48,684 bases of DNA from assembly GCA_028711345.1 (NCBI GenBank), contig JAQTSK010000009.1, positions 1-48,684 of the forward strand, in the 5' to 3' direction. Source of the stretch: Candidatus Peribacteraceae bacterium (lineage in GTDB: Bacteria > Patescibacteriota > Gracilibacteria > Peribacterales > Peribacteraceae). Position numbers and translations under genes: made by a program. A model generated the notes under the pieces. The model was not told the DNA's origin and searched no databases. It worked only from the letters and a program-made list of their open reading frames with translations. Below, one piece after another: positions 25,011-32,163 of this stretch. Numbering within the stretch: the first letter of the stretch is position 1; every line of letters starts with the position of its first letter.

Positions 25011-26336
25011 ATGATCGACCTCACCCTCGTCCGGAAGGATCCGGATCTCTACCAGACGGCCTGCAAGAATAAGAACATCAAGTTGGACATCAAGAAGTTC
25101 CTCGCGCTGGATGACGAGCGTCGCGAGGTGATGACGCAAGTCCAGAAGATGCAGAGCGAGCGGAATGCGGTGAGCAAGAAAGTGCCGACACTGAAAGGCG
25201 CTGAGAAGGAGGCGGTGATTAAAGAGATGAAGGCGCTCGGCGAGAAACTGAAAAACGCGGAAGGATCTCTCATGGTGATCGAGAAGGAGTGGATGGCGCA
25301 GCAATTACAGCTTCCGTCTGTTCCCTTAAAGACTGTTCCGGTCGGCAAGGATGACACGGAGAATGTACAACTGAGGACCTGGGGGACGATTCCGAAATTC
25401 GCATTCGAACCCAAAGATCATGTCACGCTCGGGGAATCACTCGACATCATCGACATTCCGCGCGGAGTGAAGATCGCAGGATCACGCAGTTATTTTCTCA
25501 AAGGTGATGGAGCCCGGCTGGAATTGGCAGTTCTTCAGTTTACGATCGACAGTCTGGTGAAGAAGGGCTTCACATTGTTCACGCCGCCGCTGATGGCGAA
25601 CTACGCCGCGATGATGGGAACCAGCTACTTCCCCGGCGGCGAAGAACAAGCCTATGCAGTGGGCGTTGATCGGACACCGGAAACGGGACTGGGAGAGAAA
25701 GAGGCGAAGCAGATTGAATCCGACAAGGCGTACCTGATCGGAACGTCGGAAGTGTCGGTGGCTTCCTATCACAGCGGCGAAACGTTGAAGCCATCGGATC
25801 TGCCGAAGAAGTACGCGGGGTTCAGTAACTGCTTCCGCCGCGAAGCCGGCACGTACGGCAAGGACGCGCGCGGCCTCTACCGCATTCACCAGTTCCAGAA
25901 AGTGGAGCAGGTGATCCTCTGCGAGAACGATCCGGAGGTGAGCGCCAAGCTACATGCGGAAATTCTTCAGAATGCCGAAGACATCCTGCAGGCGCTGAAA
26001 CTTCCCTACCGCGTCGTCGCGGTCTGCACCGGCGACATGGGTCGCGGGCAGGTCTACAAGAACGACATCGAAACGTGGATGCCCAGTCGCTTAGGTTACG
26101 GCGAAACGCACAGCTGCTCCACGTTCTACGATTTCCAAGCCCGACGCTTGAACATCAAATATGAGGCTGCGGACGGGACGAAGAAATTCGTCCACACGCT
26201 GAATAACACCTGTATTGCTTCACCGAGAATCCTGATTCCGATTTTGGAGATCTATCAGAATAAGGATGGGAGTGTGACGATTCCGGAGGTATTACAACCG
26301 TATATGAATGGTAAGAAAATTATTGCGAAACCATAG
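25011..26336 (+). CDS. serS: Seryl-tRNA synthetase
   Basis: 441 aa, slightly longer than the usual ~425. The N-terminal coiled-coil arm (MIDLTLVRKDPDLYQ to ~110) binds the tRNA. The class II core has motif 2 (FRREAGTYGKDARGLYRIHQ) and motif 3 (NNTCIASPRILIPILE). It charges tRNA-Ser, and tRNA-Sec where present. The gene ends VTIPEVLQPYMNGKKIIAKP. A second version of this tail lies 22 bases downstream, separated by a palindrome (see 26336-26415), so the 3' end has probably been replaced or duplicated. Confidence 0.97.
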   Translation: MIDLTLVRKDPDLYQTACKNKNIKLDIKKFLALDDERREVMTQVQKMQSERNAVSKKVPTLKGAEKEAVIKEMKALGEKLKNAEGSLMVIEKEWMAQQLQLPSVPLKTVPVGKDDTENVQLRTWGTIPKFAFEPKDHVTLGESLDIIDIPRGVKIAGSRSYFLKGDGARLELAVLQFTIDSLVKKGFTLFTPPLMANYAAMMGTSYFPGGEEQAYAVGVDRTPETGLGEKEAKQIESDKAYLIGTSEVSVASYHSGETLKPSDLPKKYAGFSNCFRREAGTYGKDARGLYRIHQFQKVEQVILCENDPEVSAKLHAEILQNAEDILQALKLPYRVVAVCTGDMGRGQVYKNDIETWMPSRLGYGETHSCSTFYDFQARRLNIKYEAADGTKKFVHTLNNTCIASPRILIPILEIYQNKDGSVTIPEVLQPYMNGKKIIAKP

Positions 26337-26363
26337 TCACCCTGAGCGGAGTCGAAGGGTGAC
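26336..26363. repeat. Palindrome GTCACCCT...AGGGTGAC at the serS stop codon
   Basis: The arms GTCACCCT and AGGGTGAC flank GAGCGGAGTCGA. The first G is the last base of the serS TAG stop codon. It belongs to the same family as the units at 18-90. It sits exactly between the two serS tail versions. Confidence 0.85.
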
Positions 26364-26415
26364 GGTGCCGGAAGTTTTGAGGCCGTATATGGGAGGGCAG
26401 GAGCGGATCGGGTGA
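26359..26415 (+). pseudogene. Remnant second copy of the serS 3' end
   Basis: Read from 26359, the 18 codons give VTVPEVLRPYMGGQERIG followed by TGA. This is the canonical SerRS C-terminus, and it parallels VTIPEVLQPYMNG at the end of the intact gene (26278-26336). The frame is offset by one base from serS, and a palindrome lies between. It has no start codon and is not expressed as a gene. Confidence 0.85.
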
Positions 26416-26524
26416 GAATATCTGGACAAAATTGAATCTATATCACTGATTTTTCAGTGGGGAAAACGGGGATTTTTTGAAAACCGTGTAATTCTTTTTA
26501 CCTTCTCAACGTCTAACCAGTCGT

Positions 26525-26845
26525 ATGGCTTTCGAAGGACAAGATGCACATCTGAGCGCTGATGACGTTCACGTGGTTGCTGCCCCGCAGACCATCACCT
26601 CCACGTGGACCGTGACGATGCCCCGCAGGGAAGTCGTCACACTCCACGATCATCAAGCTCAAGTCCGGCTATTGCTTTTTGAACAGCCGGATCCGATGAA
26701 CATCGAGCAGCACCAGTCGGAAGTGCTTGATCATTCCGTTCCGGAACATCGCACGGCGGATCGGCAGCCTCAAGCGGAATTCGTCGACCATGCCGGCGCG
26801 GAAGAGCTGAAACCGGAGCAGGCTGATGAAGGGATCGTAGGCTAG
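26525..26845 (+). CDS. Small acidic His/Gln-rich hypothetical protein
   Basis: 106 aa, rich in Asp, Glu, His and Gln (for example HLSADDVHVVAAPQT and PQAEFVDHAGAEELKPEQ). No family, signal peptide or membrane segment is recognised. The 5' side (26416-26524) is AT-rich with no clear promoter. An 83-aa frame on the opposite strand covers the same DNA, so the coding call rests on the plausible composition of this frame only. Confidence 0.4.
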   Translation: MAFEGQDAHLSADDVHVVAAPQTITSTWTVTMPRREVVTLHDHQAQVRLLLFEQPDPMNIEQHQSEVLDHSVPEHRTADRQPQAEFVDHAGAEELKPEQADEGIVG

Positions 26846-26908
26846 CGGGATTTGGTCCGGAGGATCGCATTGCTTGCCGGAGTGTCATTCAGAGACAATG
26901 CAGTCATC

Positions 26909-28063
26909 ATGCAGATACTGTTCACGCGGTTTCCTCTGGAAAGCGCACGTAGCGGCGGCGCGGAAAATCAGACGATGGCGCTGATGGAGGGGTTGCGTGC
27001 GCTCGGTCACCGGATACGGTTTTTGGGTTCTTGTCCTGCACTGATAGAACGGACGCGCGAATTGAAAATTGAAAATGGAAAATTGAAAATTGGTTCGCCA
27101 CCGGTTACCAAATGGGCTGCAGTTTCATTTTTGTGGCGCAAAAAAGAAATGCAAAAACGTTTGATTGAAGAAGTGGAAAAGCTTACCGCCTTGCCCTCCG
27201 TAGCCTTGGCGAAGGAGGGTGACCGCTTACCGCTAACCGCTATCGTCATGCTCAGTTTGAGCGAAAAATTGCTGCTTACTCCGTGGGCCGTCGAGCACGG
27301 CATCAAAGTTTTCTGGCTGGAGCACGACCGCATCGGGCCGTGGCTGACATGGAATCCGTGGCTCCCGGCGCTGAAGCGGGCAAGTAAGCAAGTAACGATC
27401 GTGTGTGTCTCTGAAGTAAGCCAGAGAAAATATATGGAGCTGGGATTTGATTCGGAGAGAATTGTGGGAATTCCCAATGGCGTTCAACAACCAGAAACCA
27501 GAAACCATCAACCAGAAACCTCGCTTCTCTCTTCTCGCTTCTCTCTTCTCGCTATTGCTCGTCTCTCCCCCGAGAAAGGCCTCTCTGTCCTCATCCAATC
27601 CATCGCCGCACTTCCCGAGGTCGATCTGACGATTGTGGGGAAAGGGCCGGAGGAAGGTTACCTTCACCAGTTGATCGATGAAGACACACGAAGGCTCGGT
27701 CTCGGAACATCGCGTATCCGGATCATTCGAAACATTCCTGATCTCGATGTGGTCTATGCGTCGGCTGACGCATTGGTGTTGCCGTCGAGCGATCACGATC
27801 CGTTCGGCTTGGTTGCCGCGGAGGCAATGATGCGCGGAGTTCCGGTGATCGTGACGGATGCCTGCGGGATCGCCGGATACTTGAAGAATGGAGAAGATGC
27901 GCTGATCGCGGAGGCGGGATCGGTTTCCTCGCTGAGTAAAACCATCGAAACGCTAGCAGATCCTGAAATCAGGGATCGGATCGGTTCAGCAGGAAAGAAA
28001 ACCGCATTGCGCGAATTCTCACTTGATCGGATGGTCGCGAAGTACGAAGAATTGCTCGGGTAG
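26909..28063 (+). CDS. GT4-family glycosyltransferase with repeat-derived in-frame insertions
   Basis: 384 aa. The N-terminal Rossmann domain starts LFTRFPLESARSGGAENQTMAL with the GG loop. The C-terminal donor domain has LLAIARLSPEKGLSVLI, VGKGPEEGYL and the E-x7-E motif DPFGLVAAEAMMRGVPV, which place it in the GT4/GT-B group that transfers sugars from nucleotide donors. Three stretches derive from DNA repeats: residues ~51-62 (ELKIENGKLKIG), ~93-110 (LPSVALAKEGD) and ~193-216 (QPETRNHQPETSLLSSRFS). All keep the frame. The start at 26909 fits the domain start. The last codon overlaps the -10 box of the next gene. Confidence 0.88.
   Translation: MQILFTRFPLESARSGGAENQTMALMEGLRALGHRIRFLGSCPALIERTRELKIENGKLKIGSPPVTKWAAVSFLWRKKEMQKRLIEEVEKLTALPSVALAKEGDRLPLTAIVMLSLSEKLLLTPWAVEHGIKVFWLEHDRIGPWLTWNPWLPALKRASKQVTIVCVSEVSQRKYMELGFDSERIVGIPNGVQQPETRNHQPETSLLSSRFSLLAIARLSPEKGLSVLIQSIAALPEVDLTIVGKGPEEGYLHQLIDEDTRRLGLGTSRIRIIRNIPDLDVVYASADALVLPSSDHDPFGLVAAEAMMRGVPVIVTDACGIAGYLKNGEDALIAEAGSVSSLSKTIETLADPEIRDRIGSAGKKTALREFSLDRMVAKYEELLG
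27060..27093. repeat. AATTGAAA tandem repeat inside the glycosyltransferase gene
   Basis: About four units of ATTGAAAA/ATGGAAAA lie within the coding sequence and encode ELKIENGKLKIG. The AT-rich composition contrasts with the flanking gene. Confidence 0.8.
27194..27219. repeat. CCCTCCGTAGCC palindrome inside the glycosyltransferase gene
   Basis: CCCTCCGTAGCC-TT-GGCGAAGGAGGG is a near-perfect hairpin (10 of 12 pairs). It encodes PSVALAKEG in frame. It is flanked by TTACCGC-type direct repeats at 27183-27189 and 27222-27241. Confidence 0.85.
27489..27553. repeat. ACCAGAA and CTTCTCGCTTCTCT tandem repeats inside the glycosyltransferase gene
   Basis: The ACCAGAA units (four copies, one variant) are followed by CTCTTCTCGCTT units. 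They encode QPETRNHQPETSLLSSRFS between the IPNGV and LLAIARLS motifs. The same GGTTTCT unit in reverse complement forms the intergenic array at 30500-30536. Confidence 0.85.
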
Positions 28064-28066
28064 AAT
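28061..28066 (+). promoter_or_regulatory. -10 box of the amidase/SpoIID gene overlapping a stop codon
   Basis: TAGAAT contains the TAG stop of the glycosyltransferase gene and ends 8 bases before the ATG at 28075. Confidence 0.5.
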
Positions 28067-28074
28067 GCACCGGC

Positions 28075-30297
28075 ATGTTCATCCGCAATTTTTTCCTGAC
28101 TCTGACTCTGACCCTCGTGGCTGCTGCCACTGTTCATGCTGCCGCAGATTCACAGCGCATCATTCCCCGCAGCGAATGGGGAGCGGAGGTGAAGTATTTG
28201 TACGACGGGACGACAGCGGAGGAGAGCGCGGCGAGCGATACCGGCAAGGGGGATAACGGATCGGCGGTCGCGCAGCCCTCTGCCCGGGCCGATACCTGTC
28301 AGCAAGCCGTCAAGAATTATCCCGCGGAGTTTGCGGTTGGAAAAACTGTCACGAAAGACGGCAGCGGCAAGCAGTACCGTTGGCCGCTCACCTATAGCAA
28401 GGAGATCAAGCTGCTGGTCGTGCACCATACGGCTCTGCTTGTGCGGGATGACCCGAGGAAACCCGAAGAAAGGATGCGCGCGCTCTTCAAGTATCATGCG
28501 GTGAGCAACGGATGGGGAGACATAGGATATAACTATGTCATTGATGAAGACGGCTCGATCTACGAAGGCAGACAGGGCGGAGCCCGCGTCATCGGAGGCC
28601 ACGCGTACTGCAACAACGTCGGAACCATCGGCATCGCGCTCATGGGGAACTTCGAGCTGGAGCAGCCGAGTCAGGCGCAGGCGAAGAGTCTTCAGTGGTT
28701 GATTTCGAAACTTGCCAAAGAGGAAGGCATCGACGTCAGCCGGAGCGTGCAATTTCACGGAAAAGTATTTTCAAGCCCCATTGTCGGGCATCAGGATCTG
28801 CTCTCCACCGCGTGCCCCGGAGGAGTGTTGAAAGCCGGCTTCGCACAGATCATCCGCAACGTGATCAACGGATCGGTGGATGCCGCGGTGACATTCCCGG
28901 CTATCAAAAAACCGGCCTCGTCTTCTTCATCCTCCTCTGCGGCATCTTCCCCATCCGAATCCAAGGGATTGGCTCAAGGCGTCCGCTTCCTCGGCAGAAC
29001 CGAGATGACGATGAATCCGGGCGGGAAACAGCGTCTCAGCTTCACCTACACTGCGGGTCCGTCGGGTATGTACGAGGGGAAGAAGATCGCAGAAGTGCTC
29101 TTGGGTTCGCCGGATATTCACCTCTCAGTCGACGACGGTTTCAATCAGATTGAGGTGAGGAAGGGCATTCTCCTGCCGTTCGATTTACCGGCGGAGGAGA
29201 CCACCACGATCCAGCTCATCCTCCAGGCACCGCCGACGTCAGGCGAGTATTGGCTGGAGATCGGCGGTCAGCGCTTCACCCTTGCCGTATCGGGACGACG
29301 GGCACGGACGGGGAACTTCGTGAGTCCGTTCTATACGAACCCCGCTATGGTGGTAAAGGCTGCGGCACCGAAGAAATCCACAGGCATCAGTATCCGAACA
29401 CGACTTCCGCTTTCTTCTCCCTCTTCTTCCGTCCGTTCTCCTTCATCCACGGCGATCCCCTCATCGTCGAACCGTCCCATCCGCATTCTCCTCAGTGCTT
29501 CATCCGCACCGACGATCACGTTTTCGGGCAATGGAACGATGAACGGAATCCTTGCTCGCGCCGGGATGACGCTCACCCTCCGTGCAGCGGATGGCAACTG
29601 CGTAGCCCAACGCATTGATCAGACCGTTGGAATGAGTCCTGTTCTCCGCTTTGCATCGGATACATCCGATACGCTCATGGTGGATGCGGTGCGGGGGAAA
29701 AAGAGATCGTATGCGGGCATCATCGAATGCCGCGTCATCCAAGGGAAAATCACACTGATCAATGAGTTGCCGCTGGATCAGTACATGATGGGACTTGCGG
29801 AGGAACCCGATACCGAATTGTTCGAGAAGCAGAAGGCGTTCTCCGTCGCGGCGCGCACCTACGCAGCGTTCTACATGCAGGATGCGGCAAGGAAGTTTCC
29901 GGGGATGCCCTACGACGGGTCCGATGATCCCGCCGTGTTCCAGTCGTATGCCGGTGTCGATTTCGGGGCGTTCAACCCCCGTTGGTTGGAGGCGGCGAAA
30001 GCCACCGCAAGGCAAGTGCTGACGGTTCAGGGCTCCATCATCAAGCCGCCGTACTTCTCGTCGGACGACGGACGTACGCGCACCCCTGCGGAAGCCGGAT
30101 GGAAGAATTTCCCTTTTGCGGAGATCTTCTCCTCCAAGCCGGATCCGTGGTGCAAGGGTCTGTTGTCTGCCGGACACGGGGTCGGGATGTCCGGTTGCGG
30201 CGCCAAGGGGCAGGCGCTGGAAGGCAGGAGCGCGGAGCAAATCTTGCAGTACTACTATCCGGGGACAAGGCTCACAGATTGGAAAGCGGAGCATTGA
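28075..30297 (+). CDS. Exported N-acetylmuramoyl-L-alanine amidase fused to a SpoIID/LytB domain
   Basis: 740 aa. A signal peptide covers residues 1-23 (FFLTLTLTLVAAATVHA). An Amidase_2/PGRP domain follows (~100-265) with the zinc ligand motif LLVVHHT, the GDIGYNYVIDEDG stretch and GHQDLLSTACPG. Residues ~275-530 hold Ser-rich linkers and a beta-rich middle part. Residues ~530-735 match SpoIID/LytB (QKAFSVAARTYAAFY, FQSYAGVD, the SAGHGVGMSGCGAKGQAL motif, ILQYYYPGT). SpoIID is a lytic transglycosylase that acts on stem-peptide-free glycan, so one protein could strip peptides and then cut glycan. The gene follows the glycosyltransferase by 11 bases. Confidence 0.92.
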   Translation: MFIRNFFLTLTLTLVAAATVHAAADSQRIIPRSEWGAEVKYLYDGTTAEESAASDTGKGDNGSAVAQPSARADTCQQAVKNYPAEFAVGKTVTKDGSGKQYRWPLTYSKEIKLLVVHHTALLVRDDPRKPEERMRALFKYHAVSNGWGDIGYNYVIDEDGSIYEGRQGGARVIGGHAYCNNVGTIGIALMGNFELEQPSQAQAKSLQWLISKLAKEEGIDVSRSVQFHGKVFSSPIVGHQDLLSTACPGGVLKAGFAQIIRNVINGSVDAAVTFPAIKKPASSSSSSSAASSPSESKGLAQGVRFLGRTEMTMNPGGKQRLSFTYTAGPSGMYEGKKIAEVLLGSPDIHLSVDDGFNQIEVRKGILLPFDLPAEETTTIQLILQAPPTSGEYWLEIGGQRFTLAVSGRRARTGNFVSPFYTNPAMVVKAAAPKKSTGISIRTRLPLSSPSSSVRSPSSTAIPSSSNRPIRILLSASSAPTITFSGNGTMNGILARAGMTLTLRAADGNCVAQRIDQTVGMSPVLRFASDTSDTLMVDAVRGKKRSYAGIIECRVIQGKITLINELPLDQYMMGLAEEPDTELFEKQKAFSVAARTYAAFYMQDAARKFPGMPYDGSDDPAVFQSYAGVDFGAFNPRWLEAAKATARQVLTVQGSIIKPPYFSSDDGRTRTPAEAGWKNFPFAEIFSSKPDPWCKGLLSAGHGVGMSGCGAKGQALEGRSAEQILQYYYPGTRLTDWKAEH

Positions 30298-30322
30298 CAT
30301 AATAAGAAAAAGAAGGTACTAT
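30294..30322 (+). promoter_or_regulatory. Strong sigma-70 promoter of the candidate RNA
   Basis: Consensus TTGACA (30294-30299), an ideal 17-base spacer and TACTAT (30317-30322). The -35 box overlaps the TGA stop of the amidase gene. Transcription would start near 30329. Confidence 0.7.
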
Positions 30323-30328
30323 ATTTTT

Positions 30329-30455
30329 GCCAACATCAGGATGCTCCCGATCAAACGGGGGGCGACCTCCATGTGAGGAACCGCAGGAATCCCGTTGGTA
30401 CTCTGAGGCCTTACCGCCGTGCCGGCGGTGTCTGCCCGTAGGGCGGTAAGGCCTC
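30329..30455 (+). ncRNA. Candidate structured small RNA or 11-codon leader peptide with a large hairpin
   Basis: Downstream of a near-consensus promoter, CCAAC (30330-30334) can pair with GTTGG (30393-30397) to enclose a compact GC-rich domain. A long hairpin with arms TGAGGCCTTACCGCC (30401-30415) and GGCGGTAAGGCCTCA (30441-30455) follows. An 11-codon frame MLPIKRGATSM (30341-30376) lies within. No protein gene follows on this strand. I do not recognise it as SRP RNA, 6S RNA, tmRNA or a known riboswitch. Confidence 0.5.
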
Positions 30456-30470
30456 ATTCTTGATGTGGCA

Positions 30471-30536
30471 GGTTTTAGGTTTTAGGTTTTAGGTTTTAGG
30501 TTTCTGGTTTCTGGTTTCTGGTTTCTGGTTTCTGGT
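30471..30536. repeat. GGTTTTA then GGTTTCT tandem heptamer array
   Basis: About four GGTTTTA units run into five GGTTTCT units, with a clean switch in one base near 30502. The gap between the hairpin and the prepilin peptidase gene (30456-30622) holds nothing else recognisable. Confidence 0.9.
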
Positions 30537-30622
30537 GGAAAATATGCACAAAATTCTTGGATGTTCCATTACATCTCATCTTAATTCTTCCCAACGTGAA
30601 ACCTGAAACAAAGCAGCTGTCC

Positions 30623-31372
30623 TTACCGCACAAACCAAATCAGTTGTTCTCCGATCCCAAGGAGCCCCGCCAGTCCCCCGATGGCAAGGAACGGACCGAA
30701 GGGGATGCGTTTCTGACGGAGCGAAAGAACGCGGGTTGCCAGGAGGAGCAGAATGATGACGGCGCCACTGATGTAGCTCATGAAGAGGAGGATGAGCGAT
30801 CCTTTGAAACCCAGCCACCAGCCAAGTGCGCTCGCGAGGAAAATGTCACCCGTACCGACGAGTTTGCCGCGGCTGAGCAGCCACTGTCCTCCGAACCAGA
30901 CGAGGGGAGTCAGTGCGCCTCCGATGGAGGACAGGATATCCCCGCGAAAGACGAGGAGGATCGCACCGACGACAATGATGGGCCACGTGAACAGATCCGG
31001 CAGTTGCTCGTGAAGCGCATCGTACACGGCTCCGAGAAAGAGGCTTTCCAGAGCGATCGCCTGCAGCAGGGCGATCCAGGGATCATCGGGTGTGAGCGCG
31101 AGGGCGAGGAGGAACAGCCCGGCCGATCCCAGTTCAACCAGCGGGTACTGCGCCGAGATCCGCTTCTTACAGTGTCTGCATTTCCCGCGAAGGAACAGGA
31201 AACTGACCAGCGGAATCAGGTCGAACCATCGAATGAGCTTCCCGCAGTGCGGGCAGTGTGAACGACCTCCGATGCTCTCTCCCGTGTGGATGCGGTGGAT
31301 GAGGACGTTCCCGAAGCTCCCGACAGACAGTCCGAGCAGCCCGAAAAAGAAAGAGGGTACAGTGAGCATCAC
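30623..31372 (-). CDS. pilD: Prepilin peptidase / type IV leader peptidase (A24 family)
   Basis: 249 aa from GTG at 31372 (ATG at 31369 is the alternative). Two zinc-type CxxC pairs are at Cys40/43 and Cys65/68. Eight or so hydrophobic segments are seen. The two catalytic aspartates lie in YDALHEQLPD and GTGDIF, matching the family Asp-protease motifs, although the usual Lys after GxGD is Ile. It cleaves and N-methylates type IV prepilins or pseudopilins. No pilus genes are in this window. The box TAGAGT lies 6 bases before the GTG. Confidence 0.95.
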   Translation of the reverse strand: MMLTVPSFFFGLLGLSVGSFGNVLIHRIHTGESIGGRSHCPHCGKLIRWFDLIPLVSFLFLRGKCRHCKKRISAQYPLVELGSAGLFLLALALTPDDPWIALLQAIALESLFLGAVYDALHEQLPDLFTWPIIVVGAILLVFRGDILSSIGGALTPLVWFGGQWLLSRGKLVGTGDIFLASALGWWLGFKGSLILLFMSYISGAVIILLLLATRVLSLRQKRIPFGPFLAIGGLAGLLGIGEQLIWFVR

Positions 31373-31378
31373 TCCTAT

Positions 31379-31384
31379 ACTCTA
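31379..31384 (-). promoter_or_regulatory. -10 box of the prepilin peptidase gene
   Basis: On the minus strand TAGAGT ends 6 bases before the GTG at 31372. This spacing favours GTG over the internal ATG as the start. Confidence 0.5.
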
Positions 31385-31399
31385 GCCGCTCTTTCCTCA

Positions 31400-32065
31400 C
31401 TATGCAGCTTGCGTTGCATTCCGCCGGTGCCGGATCATCGCCGTCGCCGCCAGGAGCGCGAGGATGATCATTCCCTCTTCAGCGGGACCGGACGCAGGCA
31501 GCGGCTGATTGATCGGGGTGACCGCAGGCGGCTGCTCACTGACGACCGGCTGAGGTTGAACGACAGTTTCCGCCGTACTCACCGGAACACCCGCCAGTTC
31601 GCGTGTATTGGAGACCGTATCGATTGATGGGGATGTATCCGGATTGCCGACTGCATCGGTTTCGCTGTAGCGCTCGGCGCGCTGTGCGAGTCGTTCCCTC
31701 TCCGATACGGCAGCCGTCAGATTGCCCGGAACCGTCGGTGCCTCGGCAGTCGTCGTTTCCGGAGCGGACGGTGTCTCCGGCTCGCTTGCCGCGGATGCAG
31801 CGTGTCGAAAGGCGAGTGCCGCCAGACGATCTGCGTTCACCTTTTCCCGTTCGGCGATACGCTCTTGAGCTTCGGCCTCGATGCTCGCCGTCGCATCCGG
31901 AGAGGCATCGGACGACTCCGTCGCGGAGGTATCCACCAGTGATCCGCTCAACGTCGAGAAGGAATACTGCTGGAACCCGAGATAGATGAGCAGGGCGACG
32001 GCCATGCCGGCGACAGCGCCGAGGACTTCGCGGAAGAGATGATTGGCGGGGAGGTGGATTGACAT
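31400..32065 (-). CDS. Membrane protein with LPASG sorting-signal-like C-terminus
   Basis: 221 aa. Residues ~12-33 are an N-terminal membrane segment (VLGAVAGMAVALLIYLGF). A long low-complexity Ala/Glu/Ser/Thr/Pro-rich middle includes a helical stretch (EAEAQERIAEREKVNADRL). The end reads LPASGPAEEG, a hydrophobic run MIILALLAATAMI and a basic tail RHRRNA, the three-part layout of a sortase sorting signal. If real, it would be attached to the envelope through LPASG. No sortase gene is in this window. The start follows TGA-TACAAT by 6 bases. Confidence 0.75.
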   Translation of the reverse strand: MSIHLPANHLFREVLGAVAGMAVALLIYLGFQQYSFSTLSGSLVDTSATESSDASPDATASIEAEAQERIAEREKVNADRLAALAFRHAASAASEPETPSAPETTTAEAPTVPGNLTAAVSERERLAQRAERYSETDAVGNPDTSPSIDTVSNTRELAGVPVSTAETVVQPQPVVSEQPPAVTPINQPLPASGPAEEGMIILALLAATAMIRHRRNATQAA

Positions 32066-32071
32066 CGAAGC

Positions 32072-32077
32072 ATTGTA
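32072..32077 (-). promoter_or_regulatory. Extended -10 box of the LPASG protein gene
   Basis: On the minus strand, TGA-TACAAT, then 6 bases to the ATG at 32065. The bases from the -10 to the ATG (TACAAT-GCTTCG) closely resemble those of the cassette-B gene at 36611 (TACAAT-ACTTCG). Confidence 0.65.
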
Positions 32078-32110
32078 TCATGTTTTAGATGTTCCGACGC
32101 CGAGGAGATA

Positions 32111-32138
32111 TTGCATTTATATTTAAAACATGTATAAT
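32111..32138 (+). promoter_or_regulatory. Promoter of the small membrane protein
   Basis: TTGCAT (32111-32116), a 16-base AT-rich spacer and consensus TATAAT (32133-32138). Transcription would start near 32145. Confidence 0.55.
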
Positions 32139-32163
32139 AGTACCAACATTCCCCAATACCCAC

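Noticed and set aside
30361-30397. Resemblance of the candidate RNA to SRP RNA (CCATGTGAGG near CCATGTCAGG)
   Set aside because: The GGAA tetraloop and the asymmetric internal loop of SRP domain IV are not present.
30471-30536. Possible CRISPR array or telomere-like repeat
   Set aside because: The units are seven bases long and directly tandem with no spacers, so it is simple-sequence DNA.
30557-31261. A 234-codon plus-strand frame over the prepilin peptidase gene
   Set aside because: The minus strand encodes a textbook A24 peptidase with both Cys pairs and both aspartates.
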